Positions 1 through 12,400 of a DNA stretch of 64,000 bases are shown in pieces. The stretch's first letter is position 1. The number at the start of each line of letters is the position of its first letter. The position numbers and the translations under genes were made by a program. The notes below the pieces were generated by a model. It searched no databases and was not told the DNA's origin. It saw only the letters and a program-made list of their open reading frames with translations. Origin of the DNA: Eupeodes corollae. Its lineage: Eukaryota; Arthropoda; Insecta; Diptera; Syrphidae. The stretch is from assembly GCF_945859685.1 (NCBI RefSeq), contig NC_079147.1:284929679-284993678 (forward strand), given 5' to 3'.

Positions 1-1618
1 AATAGTAAAATTAAATGTTGGTAAGTGGAGCATTTAATACATTTATTAATATTTTTTTGACTTAAGTGCTTTTACCGAAACAACTTTTAAAGCTTTTCAT
101 TTAATAAGCATCCTAACTGCCTAACTATAATAGACTTAACCGAAAGTAAGAAAATGTCAAAACCGAACGAACAGTTATCAGAAGTTATCGTCAAAACAAA
201 AAGTAGCCATAATGGATTCAAGTAACTTAAGACAATTTGACATTTGCTTAAGCTCAAGCCATTTAAATGGCTCTGGCGAAATTTATCGAAACCGAGCAGA
301 ACGTCTTTTATCGTTAGTGACATATAAGCTGCGTATTGGTTCTATTATAGTTGGGCTTTAAGTTGTTCTTAGTTCGGCTTAATCGCCATTGTGTTTTTAT
401 TTTTATTTTTTTATTTATTTACCAAAAACACATCATGAGTCAATATACAAAATTTAAAAGCAAACAAAAATGTTTGGTAAAATATCTTAAGCTGACATAA
501 GCGATTTTAATTTTTTGAGTAATATCGATCTTAAAAATATCTTTAGATCTGTACATATCAGTACTATTACCAAAATCATTGTTGACTATTATCTGATAAA
601 AACATCCTCTACTTAAGTTGTTTTACCTTTTGTGTAAAACCCTACGAATTAAACTTAAACTATATTACAAAAGGTCATAATTTGTTTGTTTTAAAAGATT
701 TATCAACGAGGATAAAAAAGAAAAATTGGTTGCGGATAGGCTATAAGAAAAAGGATAAATAACAAACATTATTAAGTCGACTTAAAAGCTTTTAGCTTTT
801 AAGCACAAAAATATTTATGTGAGTTTATACAAAAAAAAACTGCCTAATTAGATACACGACAATTGAGTGGTAGTTTAAGGTGAATGTATGATGAAAATTG
901 TATTTCTGCTTAAAGGTTTTGATCCTGATGGTTTTTACATTTTTTTCTTAGAAGATCAGAAATCGTACTATCCATAGACTTCTCGATGGAAGGGGACAAA
1001 ATGATGTCGCTTCTCTACTAATGCTCGCACTGATTCTTTGGCTTAAAAAAGTACAAAAAAACAACCATGTAGTGATTGCTCATCATATTAAGAAAAATTG
1101 ATCTTCAATCGATTAACAATTTACCTACAATAAAGTCAAGTCCAAAATTTTAAGTCATTGTTTTTTTATGGCTCGTACCTTTAGCTACCGTTAAATCGAG
1201 CCTATCAATTGAGTTAACTTTATAATCGCAAACGGCTTCTGTTTAAGTTATATTCATGATTTAATTCGACTTATCAAAGTTTTTTTTAGCAAAGCGAGTA
1301 AAGTAAAAGCAAACAAAAAGCTTTTATTAGGAAGCTGTGCGAAAGACTTGTGACGGAAAGTTTTACCGAAGCATAATTTACGAACTCTGCGAGTAACAAT
1401 TATTTTGATGTATTTCTTATATTCTTATGTATGTATATATATAAGCCTTTTTCCAAGCAAATACTTCCGACTAATTGGCCTCATCGATTTCATGTGAAAT
1501 TATTTTGTCTTTAAACGTTTTAAAGAAGAATAAGAGAATATACATATTTTGGTGAATTTTGTTAAGATAAAATATGTTGACAAAAATATTATTTGCGGGC
1601 CCGACTAACAATTTAGCT
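1..1618. other. AT-rich intergenic DNA, no gene recognised
   Basis: No reading frame here looks like a real protein and no splice-bounded exon, TIR or tRNA-like block was recognised. The stretch is AT-rich with scattered homopolymer runs. The short minus-strand frame at 87-323 has no domain and no supporting splice sites. Confidence 0.5.
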
Positions 1619-1626
1619 TCTATAAG

Positions 1627-2993
1627 CAGCGTTACCACTTTACTTCAATTGAAGTAGATCTACTTCTTTTTTTCAAATAAATTTAAAATCTACTTCCTAC
1701 TTCGCACCATCATCAAAATATTGAAATCTACTTCATTTTCAATATCTGGTTTTTTACCTACTTCAATTTTAATAAAAATAGACTGAAACTACTCCTTTTT
1801 TCTATCACTCTTGTATGTAGTCTTAAAACTTTCTAGAGAATTAAAAATCGCTTGAGTATTTGCATTTGCAGTTAAGTTACGTCTTATCTAATGCATTCTA
1901 GTGTAACCATTTTGTCATTTTCTACATAAATGAAAGGGCCTAGAAGGACCTTTATCACAATTTCTAGTCAAAAGGGCTGTTGAAAATGTCTAGGCTGTAT
2001 TTCAATAACAACTACTTGATTTAAGAAAATAATGCCCTAATTCTCATCGTTTCACTTTTCAATAGACGAAAATTATTTATTGTTTTTGTTTCGTTTTCAA
2101 ACAATTCTTAACGACGTTTTCAAAGCTTTTCGATCTTTCAATAACAAATTTATATAGTTTGAATTTGTAAATATCTTTATCTATCATACGTATAGGGCCT
2201 GTATGGCAAGTTTTGCATTCTTAAACAAATGCGAATTCGAGATTTTAATCAAACATGACATAACGATGGTAGAGAAGATGACTGCCAAAAATATCATTGT
2301 TTTTATTTTTAATTTAAAAACAAATATTATTTTTTTCGAAATTTGATTTCTTGAAAATAGGTTATCATTTTTTACAAAATTAAAATGCCAGTCGTCTAGT
2401 CTAATAATAAGTTCAAAACTATATAACCAAAAATAAATTAAAATTCAAAAACGATTTTCAAACATTTTTAAAAAACAAATTATTTTTTCTTGAGAAATCA
2501 AATGGCATTTAAATTTTTGAAAACAAACTTTTTTGCAGGTACATTTTAATTCAATACAGGAAATAGTTTTACACAGACATTTTTGAATACATGAGCGAGT
2601 TCATGCGAACTAGTCGTGCATTTTTTTTCTGTTTGTTAATGTTTTAAGTTGTGCCCTAGTCGTATTTTGGATTTGACTGTTTGTATGAAAAGATATTTTC
2701 AAGTTGTCCAAAAACAAAGATAAAAGGTTTGTTGATGTACTAAACTTGTATTACGATTACAATAACTATTTCTTGAAGAACTCGTCCTTTGCAATAAAAA
2801 TATTCTTAAGTCATTTGATATGACTTAAATAATTACATTTTTTTTTCTACTTTTTTATTGAAATAATATAATTTAAAAATATGTAGAATAATATGAAAAA
2901 GTTAATTTTTGAAATCTACTTCCATTTTTCTCAATCTACTTCACTTTTTTACTAAAATCTACTTCCACTTTTTTCTGAGAAGTGGTAACGCTG
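1627..2993. mobile_element. Non-autonomous hAT-like DNA transposon with 8-bp target duplication
   Basis: The element opens with CAGCGTTACCACTT and closes with the inverted counterpart AAGTGGTAACGCTG. It is flanked on both sides by TCTATAAG (1619-1626 and 2994-3001). An 8-bp duplication and CAG...CTG termini are hallmarks of hAT elements. Both ends carry clusters of the short subterminal motif TCTACTTC or its complement (about 1655-1765 and 2910-2970), as expected of transposase-binding sites. No transposase frame is visible, so it is non-autonomous. A solo LTR lies inside it. Seen: TIRs, TSD, subterminal repeats. Inferred: superfamily. Confidence 0.8.
1931..2186 (-). repeat. Solo LTR, same family as the LTR retrotransposon in Abp1 intron 2
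   Basis: This ~256-bp block aligns along its length with the two LTRs at 12726-12995 and 17554-17824. It shares the start TGAAAGGGC, the central block with CTCATCGTTTCACTTTTC and the end CTTTATCTATCA. It is clearly more diverged than those two are from each other. No internal retrotransposon sequence is attached, so it reads as a solo LTR left by LTR-LTR recombination. A clean 4-bp target duplication was not found. It sits inside the hAT-like element. Confidence 0.75.
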
Positions 2994-3429
2994 TCTATAA
3001 GGTCTAATTCTGTTCAAATGGTAGACATGTGCATTCAAGAGGACACAAGCGTCCAAAGGTTTTTCTCAAAACCCACCTCTGTCTATCAACTCCTGCTCTC
3101 ACCTCCCCGCGGTGAACATCGGGTGCCTAGTACCTCAACTGGAGATTGGTTTCCAACCCCAGTGGAAAGTTGTTGGGGGCAGCAAACGAGAGAGGTGGGG
3201 AGAGGTGTTTCCACTAAGGCACCTCTCCTTATCCAGACGGCATCGGAAGAGTTCTCGAGATGGAATCAACGGTGGCGTCTACAGTTCCAGTAAGGTTGAA
3301 CTACTTAGTAAACACCTTATAGGGCTTCTTCGACATATTCGAAGCCCAGGCCTGTAAGGAGCGGTTTATCTGGCTCCCCTTCCTTCAGGTTGGGGGATAT
3401 GTCGTCGGGTGACTTCCTGGCCACGTAAA

Positions 3430-6110
3430 AAAATACCTTTGGTTGCGAAGCACCAACAAGCCTCGGATACGGACGGATTCACTGTTGACAACCCACGCAA
3501 ACGAAATAAGGACAACGAACTTCGGATATGTACGTGAAGCGTTAGGTCCCTTAACAGACCACGTGCAGCCAAACAATTAGCGGAAGCCCTAAACTGCTGC
3601 AAGGCAGATATTACCGCCATCCAAGAAAAGCGATGGGATGGACCGGGCAAACGCAAACTAAAAGACTGCGATATCTACTACGGCGACTGCTACCGAGGCA
3701 AAAAGTCTTGAGTTTCAACAGTGTAGTCGAGCGCATCACGACAATCCGCATCAAGGCTAAATTCGCCAACATAAGCCTAATATGCGCGCATGCCCCAACA
3801 GAGGAGAAAGATGAAGACACCAAAGACATATTCTTCGAGCTCTTTGAGCAAGACATATGAGCAGTGCCCTGGCTATGACATTAAAATTGTCTTAGGAGAT
3901 TTTAATGCCAAGCTAGGAAGAGGAGACACTTTGGTGGCATAATCGGGAGATACAGCCTGCACGACACCACCTCCGACAACGGATTCAGGCTGGTCGATTT
4001 CGCTGCGGGGCGAGACGTTCTGGTAGCTAATACGAAGTTCACACATCTCAATATCCACAAGGGGACATGGAAATCTCCGGATCAATCAACCGTCAACCAG
4101 ATTGACCACATTGCGATTGACGCACAACACTTCTCAAGTATCCACGACATCCGAACATTCCGAGAGGACAACATTGACTCGAACCACTACCTTGTTGTAG
4201 CCAAGGTACGACTACGGATATCCCGATCCAAGCCAAAACAAGGAAGTAATGTGAGAAGATTCGACGTTAGACGGCTACAATCGTTAGTGACTGCCATGTC
4301 CTTTTCTGATCGAGTCTCTAATAACCTCTTAAGGAGTCCTATGCTGCCTTCATTAAGCATTGAAAACCAGTGGCAACATTGACTTGCAGCCATCAGAGAT
4401 GCCCCCTCTGAAGTGCTAGGTTTCACACGGCCACCACAGCGAAACCCCTGGTTTGACGACGAATGCCGGCAAGCACACGCAGCGAAACAAGAGGCATACA
4501 AAACGGCGCTGCACAAAAGGACTAGAGTTGCTCGCGAGCTCTACGAGCAGAAGAGGAGATAGGAACACCGGCTTCTTAGACGGAAAAAAAGAGAGCATGA
4601 GAAGCGCGCGATCGAGGAGATAGAGGGATGTCACAACAGGAATGAGGTTCGTAAATTTTACCAAAAGGTAAAAAAAACCTCCCAAGGGTACCAGCCACGA
4701 ACCGAAGCCTGTAAAGACGATCAGAGGAACATCGTAGTAGAACGCCAGTGGATGCTGAGAATATGGAACGATCACTTCTCTAAATTATATAACGGTGATG
4801 ACGAACCGAATTCCGCTGTAAAGGAGATAGAACCACTCAACCTCTGCGACGCAGATCAACAATTGCGCCTACCCGAGCTTGAAGAAGTGAAGATAGCTAT
4901 AGCTATATCTAAACTCAAATCAAACAAAGCTGCAGGAGCTGACGGCATCGCTGCCGAACTATTCAAAGCAGCAGGCGATGACTTGGTACGGAGCATGCAC
5001 CAACTCATCTGCAAAATATGGTCGGAAGAAAGAATGTCCGATGAGTGGAATCTCGGCATAGTGTGCCCGATACATAAGAAAGGAGATCCTCTAAACTGCG
5101 CCAACTACAGAGGCATCAGTCTCCTTAACAATTCGTATAAGATCCTCTCTGTCGTATTATGTGAACGTCTGAAGCCATTCGTCAATAACCTGATTCGTCC
5201 TTATCAGTGTGGCTTCGGACCAGGAAAGTCCACTATCGACCAAATATTCACACTACGGAATGTCTTGGAAAAAACCCAGGAGCTTCAAATCGATACCCAC
5301 CATCTCTTTATCGAGTTTAAATCCGTGTATGACAGCATCTATAGGGAAGAGCTCTACCGAGCAATGTCTAGTTTTGGCATCCCTGTCAAACTTATCCGTT
5401 TGTGGAGAATGACGATGGAAGATGCACGCTGCTCTATCAAGGTCAGAAAAGATCTTACCGATGCATTTGATGTCAAAAAAGGTTTTAGACAAGGCTAAAC
5501 TTCTTCAACATCGTTCTGGAAAGAATTGTGAAAAACTCAACTGTCAACACAAGAGGCACAATCTTCCAAAGGTCCATCCAATTTCTAGGATATTCAGATG
5601 ATATTGACATAATTGGAAGATCAAAGCGTGATGTCAGTGGAGCGTATTTGAGCATTGCGACGGAAGGGAAGAAGATGGGTTTAGGCAAGACCAAGTATAT
5701 GCTGTCATGAAAAAAGGACACTGAACAACGACCGACGTCTTGGACAAAACGTCACCATGGACAGCTATAACTTTGGCACCGCTATTAATACAGACAACGA
5801 CACCAGCGCTGAAATCAAACGAAGAATAACTCTTGCAAATCGCTGCTTCTTTAGACTTAGAAGGCAATTGAGAAGTAAAGTCTTCTCTGGAGCATCTGAT
5901 ATCACCATCTATAAGACACTCATCATCCCGGTTCTCATTTATGGCGCTAAGGCCTGGACCCTGTCAAAGAAAATTGAGAGCATCTTAGTATGCTTCGAGA
6001 AAAAAATTCTTCGGGTGATTTTCAGTCCCGTACGCATAGATGGAGAATGGAGGACAAGATATTACGACGAACTGTACGGGGTGTACAGCGACACTGACAT
6101 TGTTTGAAAA
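3430..6110 (+). mobile_element. Degenerate RTE-type non-LTR retrotransposon
   Basis: A plus-strand LINE relic. An endonuclease start (around 3517, ELRICT then VRSLN, and DITAIQEKRW near 3610) is followed by the rest of the endonuclease (SLICAHAP near 3775, SNHYLVVAKVRL near 4180). A linker then leads to reverse transcriptase from about 4750. Several stops and frameshifts break the protein (for example within the first endonuclease motif and near 3710, 4560 and 5497). The endonuclease resembles proteins often annotated 'craniofacial development protein 2-like', which are RTE/BovB-like LINEs. The exact 5' end is unclear; 3002-3430 may be its leader. Relatives are at 10.7-12.0, 25.4 and 28.2 kb. 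Confidence 0.75.
4749..6107 (+). pseudogene. RTE-like reverse transcriptase, broken into three frames
   Basis: The first frame (4752-5498) has KLKSNKAAGADGIAAELFK (fingers), then NYRGISLLNNSYKILSVVLC and IRPYQCGFGPGKSTIDQIF, and ends at FRQG followed by a stop. The second (5528-5710) carries GYSDDIDIIGRS, in which the catalytic box is YSDD instead of the usual YADD. The third (5757-6107) resembles the downstream thumb/C-terminal region (RRITLANRCFF, LIYGAKAWTLS). Sequence between the first and second frames is missing or frame-shifted. It cannot encode one active enzyme as it stands. Confidence 0.8.
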
Positions 6111-6299
6111 AGTATCATTTGTGCATAAGTCTTTGCAAAGTATACAATAAAATCAACGTAGAGTGTTTCAACTGGTCAAATAATTAGAAACAGTTAATTA
6201 ACATTTGAGTTGGGTGAAATAAAAATAATCTTTATATTTTGCATTGGTAAGTAGAAAATTCTGAATTGTCTGCAAACGTTTTTATAGAATAATTTTTAA

Positions 6300-7310
6300 A
6301 TTTTGGAGGTCAATCACCTTGGGAAAATTAAAGAGGTGTCATCTTCCTACAAGAAAAGCGATTCTTGAGCTTTGGAAGCTTAAAATGTCCTATAGAGCAA
6401 TTGCATCTCAAAAGAATTGTTCTGTAAAGAAAGTTTTCAATGTAATTAAGCATTTTCAAAACTTCAGGACTGCTGAAAATGTACCTCGTAAAAAACGAGC
6501 TGCCAAATAAATCGAGCGACTAGTAGGCTGGGCAAAAAAGACCCAAAAATAAGCTAAACAGAGATACAACGCCAACTCTCGGTTGCATTTGATGTCCCTA
6601 TAGGGCGACGCACAATCAGAAGAAGATTGGTGGAAGTTGGGTTGCATGGTCGTGTTTCTCGGAAGAAACCATTAGTAACCGCAAGGCAACGTAGACTTAG
6701 AATAGAGTTCGCAAGATCACATGCCAACTGGACAACAAACGAATGGAAGTACATAGTGTGGAATGACGAATCTAAAATAAATAGGATGGGCCAAGATGGT
6801 GCACGAGATGTCCGAAGGCCAAAAGGAACAGCGTTCCACTGTAAATACGCTTTGCCAGCAATTAAGCATGGAGGCGGCTTGCTTAACGTTTGGGTTTATT
6901 TCTGGTGGTTTGGAATTGGCCCAATCCATCGAATTGATGGAACGCTGACAGCGGTTAAATACATTGACATTCTTAAGGAACGATTAGTGGATTGGGCCCA
7001 TGAAAACATGCCAGTGATATAGAAGTCTCAGCAAGACAACGACCCAAGCACACTGCTGGAATAACGAAACAGTTCTTTAGGAACCAATCGATACAGGTTC
7101 TGGAATGAGCATCATCAAGTGCAGACCTAAATCCCATAGAGCATCTTTGGGTCGATGTTAAAAAGCTGTTGCTCTCAAAAATAACTCCAACAATGATGTT
7201 CTTTCGAAGGCATTAAAGATAATAATAAGCTGCTTGGAAGGCTATACCCGTAGAGCAGTGCAGGCGGCTTATTTCATCAATAGAACGAAGACTTAAGATT
7301 TAATTGACCT
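6300..7310 (+). pseudogene. Tc1-like DDE transposase relic
   Basis: The N-terminal frame (6319-6510) looks like a Tc1 paired helix-turn-helix (ATRKAILEL-type start, then MSYRAIASQKNCSVKKVFNV). After stops at about 6508 and 6552 a second frame (6570-7022) reads GRRTIRRRLVEVGLHGRV and continues to WNDESKINRMGQDG, the first catalytic-Asp region, then GGGLLNVWVYF. The third part, with QQDNDPS and the region expected to hold the final acidic residue, is broken by stops (7020-7300). A possible left terminus lies near 6160-6195 (GTTTCAACTGGTCAAATAAT), but no matching right inverted repeat was found, so the right end is probably lost. Confidence 0.8.
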
Positions 7311-7511
7311 AACCATATGTCATATTATTATTTCATTTTATAGATAATTATATTGTATGCAGGGTGTTCTCCGATCATTTATTAAAAAATAAAAGTTATT
7401 AACCAAAATGCAAATAATAACACAAGATGGTACCTTTCTTGAAGATACCACTCTGAAACTTTTTCATCCAATACAAAGTATTTTTGAAGATAAAAATAAA
7501 AAAAAAAAAAA

Positions 7512-7815
7512 AGTGGTGCAACCGTCCATTGTGAACCAGGGCCTAGTGATTTACAACTCGCAACCATTCCTGTGTGCGAGTACTGTTGTCAGGAATGGAG
7601 GAGACCTACAATTTTAGGCCGAATCCGAAAGGCAAATTTGAGAAAGCACTTTTTCATGACAAGAATTACTCTTGAAGTAATTGTCAATTCCTCGCAAGAG
7701 GCAGTACCCGCGAAAATTATTTTTTTTTTTTTAAATTAAGGTGGCACAGGCAGGGATTGAACCCAAGACCCCTTGCATGACAGTCCAACGCACTAACCAT
7801 CATGCCTCGGATACT
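7512..7815 (-). repeat. tRNA-derived SINE, copy 1
   Basis: Read on the minus strand, the right end is tRNA-like. TGATGGTTAGTGCGTTGGAC fits a pol III A box and GGGTTCAATCC fits a B box, with CTGTCATG between them as an anticodon-loop-like stretch. A ~200-bp body follows, containing ACAACAGTACTCGCACACAG, and then a low-complexity T-rich tail. Related copies are near 25.84-26.99, 57.98-58.08 and 62.89-63.36 kb, all in the same orientation. It is a retroposon, not a functional tRNA gene. Confidence 0.8.
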
Positions 7816-9150
7816 ACATTTTTTTTTAAAAGATAAAACCTGATACAAAAAATGTCCACCTAAAAGATATGGATTTATTAAATAATATAAAAAAATAAAT
7901 ACTACATCATCAACATTCCTGTCAACAAGTTTTATAATCTTCTTAGCAAAGACCCCCATGAGGAACACCGTGTACGCACAACTTCGAGTAATTTGCAAAA
8001 AAGGCGTACTTGACTGTCAATATAAGTAAATTTTAAAGAGTTTTAACAAAGAGTCAGATTTAACGCATTTTTTCAAAATAATACTATTCGTTTTATAATC
8101 TTCCTGGATTGTCGTTGAAACTAATCGTCAGATTTTTTTAACAGGTTGTTTAGAGTGACCAATAAAAAGAATTAAATATTTGATATTATAGCCCATCATC
8201 CAAAGCAAAACTGACAAATGTGATCGATCTTGAGATGAGAGAATTAGTTAAAAAAAATACATACATATGTACATATTACATACATATGTAGATATGTTAT
8301 TTAGTAAAGATATCTGAAGCTTATTAGTTTCATTCTAATTCCAACCACCTCAACTCTTACTTTTATCTTTTAATTTCAATATAAACATGCAATTATAAAA
8401 ACCAATGGGAGGACTTTAATTTGTCTGATTAAAATATAAAAAAAAATAATTTAAATTGGTGTGAAATTCACTAAAATCCACCAACATTTGACTTTTTAAA
8501 TCAATTGTGTTTAAGCGCCATCTGTTGTAAATAATTGGAGCTATTAAAAAGCATTGCCAGTTTACAATGTCTTGTCTTTGACAGTTGTTGTCAACAACAA
8601 AACAGAAAACAAAACCGTCATTGAGTAGAAACGAATACACTACATAGACCACTTACCTATTGTACTACTCTAACTACCTTTGAAAATGCAACTCTGCTCT
8701 TCAAAAACAAAGATAAACCACTTGCCAAAGAAGAATTGATAAAATTACCAAAAAGAAATGTCAAAATGCATTAAGCATACAAAAGCAAAAATCCACAATT
8801 TTTCATCGCCAAACCACTAAAAGCTTGATACCAAAAATCAACCCAACCAAACCAAACCATTATCTTCATCATCGACGAACGAGAACCGAGAACGACGACG
8901 ACGACTCTAAGAAGAACCAAGAGCCAACATTCTTCTCTTGGCTCCGCATTCAAGTTCATTTCATTTAAAAAGCAAAAATCAAGAAACTCACAACATCAAT
9001 AAAGTTGAAAATAAATTGTTTAAATATTAAATGTAATTTAACATTCCAAATAAAACTTTAATTTTGATTTCAAATCGCAAGTTTTTGTTGCTATTGTTCA
9101 TTTTATTCCAAGGAAACAATCGATTTGCACGAGAAATCCAAACCAGGTGA
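7816..9150. other. AT-rich DNA upstream of Abp1
   Basis: No coding sequence recognised. It contains a short microsatellite of ACATACATATGTA type near 8259-8297. A splice-donor-like CCAG followed by GTGAGC near 9143-9150 could end an untranslated Abp1 exon, but nothing confirms it. Confidence 0.35.
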
Positions 9151-9406
9151 GCAGAAAAATCAATTTTATATTCAAAATTTCGGGAAGGAAGAAGAAGTGG
9201 AACTTAAAACAAAGCAAAAATAATAACATTTAAAGTATGAGTAGGTAAAGATCCCAGAAAAGTTTGTGTCATCATCATCGGTTTCGGTAGTTGAGTAATA
9301 ATTCCACTGCAGCCGCCACCACTGCCGCCGCCGGTTGGAGTAGCAGACAATAATTCTTATTGCATTTTGATACATACAAAAATAGAGAACAAGGCACCAC
9401 AGAAAC

Positions 9407-12400
9407 ATGGCCATCAGTTTTGAGAAGCACCGCGAGAAGATCATCGCCGCATGGAAAGACGTTCTCGATGACAAAAGCACCACCGATTGGTATGTTTTTC
9501 TTTTGATACTATCGATAATTGTTATTGTGTCTAGGAGTTGTCGTCTCTATCCCTTTTTTGATCTTTCTTCATTAGGTCACTTTATGGCTATGAGGGCAAT
9601 TCAAATGACCTCAAAGTCGTAGGCAGCGGAGAGGGTGGCATCGAAGAGCTAACCGAGGAATTGAATAGCGGCAAGATTATGTACGCTTTCGTGCGTATCG
9701 AAGATCCCAAGACTGGTCTGAATAAATTTCTTCTAATTAACTGGCAGGTAAGTGAGAAATATGCATGTACCTAGTTTCAAAAAATACACTACAAAAAACA
9801 AGAGAGAGAACGTGAGAATTGGCAATGGTATATCTTGGCTGCGGGAATATTCCCAGGCTTCTTTTTAATTTCAATGTCTCGTGCTGTGGGATTTGTGCAA
9901 ATTGCAAATTTCCAATCACAAAAGAAAAGACTGTAGTCAGCCTTTTATAGGAGAGGAATGTGGTTATTAAATTACATGTGTCGACGTAGTTCGTATTCCT
10001 CTTTATCTAATCTGAAAAAGGTTCAATGTTTACTTTTAATCTATGTACACATTCCCACCTGTATTGAAAGTTTATTTTTTTTGTAGAGACAAGATAAATT
10101 ATTGGAAAGTTGAGTGTTTAACTTTCAAACAAAACAAATGACAAACAACATGTTATGTGATGGATATGGAATTATCCAGAGCACAAAAATGGTATTGAAA
10201 TCGGTGACGATGATAACTAGAGTGATGACTGATGAGTATGACACACGACAACATTTTTAATCTCTCTTGTTTCCATTCCTTTTGTATGGAAATCAAATTA
10301 AAATGAACAGAATTTCAAAGCTGAAAAGTACAAGTACTAAAAGCGAACAAGTTCCTATCCCCATCTGCATTATGACAGAAAAAACAACACGACCTAAAAA
10401 CGTCTAATCGATATTCAAAACTCCGCCGATACATGACATTGGAATCTCCACCTACCTCATCTTGTTTTGCTTTTAAAAAGGATATGTATCTAAAAATTAT
10501 TCAGACAGGGTGATGAAGTGGTCTGGTGGACTTTTATAGAATAGCCATGAGAATAGTGACTTCACGCTGGTACATTCTGCAATTTCGCCAAAAGCAGATA
10601 AAACGAGAATTGTTTACAATTAGGTTTAAATTTAGTTGTTGTTTGTTATAAGCAAACCAAGTATTAATTTTTTAATGGTGGGTCTCTACTTGAAATTCGT
10701 TGGTCTTTTCCAGGATCTGCCTCAGTGCCGATATTTGTGTTGCAGAAAGGTTTAAGACGCTCACACAGTACTTTGGATCGGATTTTCTAAGCAACATTTA
10801 GCAGGGATATGCCACGGTATTTTTTGCATAACATTGGGTCGCCTTTTTTGTAGATGGGACATATGGAGCTTATCGACCAGTCAGTGGGTATGCATTCTTC
10901 CTCCCACACTTTGGTGATGACCGGGTATGCCATCCGACCCGGATGGATGGCTCTCTCTACCTCTTCTCTCCTGAGGCCTGGGACTTGGTCTTCATTGACT
11001 GGTCTTACTTCTCTTTCGTCATTATCTTGCTCAACATTTTGCGCATTCAGCAGCTGTTAGAAGTGCTGCTTGAAAACATCTACAATTCCCTGTGCTTCGG
11101 TGACTAGGTTTCCTTCACTGTTTCGAAGAGCTTGTGTAACGGTTCTGAAACCGGAAGCTAATTGCTTCGACCTTTTAAAGAAATGTCGGGTGTTGTTCTT
11201 GGCCCGAGATCTTTGCACTAAGAAACTGCGGATGCTCTTTTCTTCCTTCGCAGGTTCTTTTTCTCATTTCTCCTTTTCGTGCGGTACTCTTCCCTTGCTG
11301 CTCTTGTTTTTCTTTGCAGCATCTGCACACGTGCATTTTTAGTCTCTCTTTTCAATATCACGCACTCATCATCATACCACGGGTTCTTTTTCGGGGGTGG
11401 CTAGTAACCTATGGAAGTCTCGGCTACATTTTTTTTTTTATTATTTCGCGATATTGGTTCCACAAATTGTTGACGCCAAATTGGCCCGCTCAGGCGCTCA
11501 CTGTAGTCTCTGGCATTCTCCAATGTGCTAAGGCAACCGATGTTGAACTTCTTTCTTTGGGCCGCACGTGTTTTTTTGTCGTTTGATATTCGAGCTTATC
11601 TGTTGTTTATTCTTGGAGGCTGTGCTTTCCAACTAATCCGCCAAAGTTGTCTTCCTTTACGATTTTTGCATTGAAGTCTCCGAGTACGATTTTTTACGAA
11701 TCCGCATCCAAATATATGCAATCTTTGATGACAGCTATAATAAATGTCGCAATTCTTTCTCTTCATTGTCCCTGATCCTATATATCGTATTTCATGGATC
11801 GCAGTAATATCTACCTTATACTGCGAGAGGACAGATTCAAGTTTCTGAGTTGCACCTGGAGTGTAGAGCGTTCTTACATTCCAGGTACAAACTCTCAATG
11901 CGTAGTCCGTTGTCGTTTTGGGTCTGATTACCATAAGAGGAGGTTCATTATCGGAGGCTGGTATCTTTCTCATAACTTTCAAGTTTTTCACTGTGGAGGG
12001 GTTGTTAGCCCCTCGCACTAACCTCCAAATTTGTTGGGCCGTTGATAAGGTGATTTTTTTCCCCGATTTTGCACCCGCGCTTACAAGTTTCGCAAGTTAT
12101 ATCTAAAGATATAACCAGTATCCGGTGGTTACCACGAGGAGGTAATGTAAACACTTGGTGTATAGGAAAAGTTGCATAAGCATAAGCCCCCAGATCCTAC
12201 AACACCTCACCACTCAAAGCAAATTGAGTGAGGAGAAAAACTGGACATATTTTGTAATTGTAATTGTAATTTACTCGTATTTATTAGTTTAAAAAACACT
12301 TAATTCAGTCTTTAAATTAAGTTATTATAAAGAAGATAGGTCATTTTTGATTTAAATACATTCAATATAGATATTATTTTCACATTACTAGGAAGCATAT

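Noticed and set aside
1927..2190. A target duplication flanking the solo LTR
   Set aside because: The bases on the two sides (ATAAA and TACG) do not match, so the duplication is either decayed or the boundaries are off.
2982..3357. Plus-strand frames before the RTE endonuclease as a separate gene
   Set aside because: No recognisable domain; most likely leader of the RTE element or chance frames in locally GC-richer DNA.
7740..7812. A tRNA gene on the minus strand
   Set aside because: It has A and B boxes but a poor cloverleaf, and it is the head of a repeated SINE, so it is not scored as a tRNA gene.
9143..9150. A firm 5' untranslated exon of Abp1 ending at CCAG
   Set aside because: The donor-like site is plausible but no matching acceptor before the ATG stands out, so it is only mentioned.
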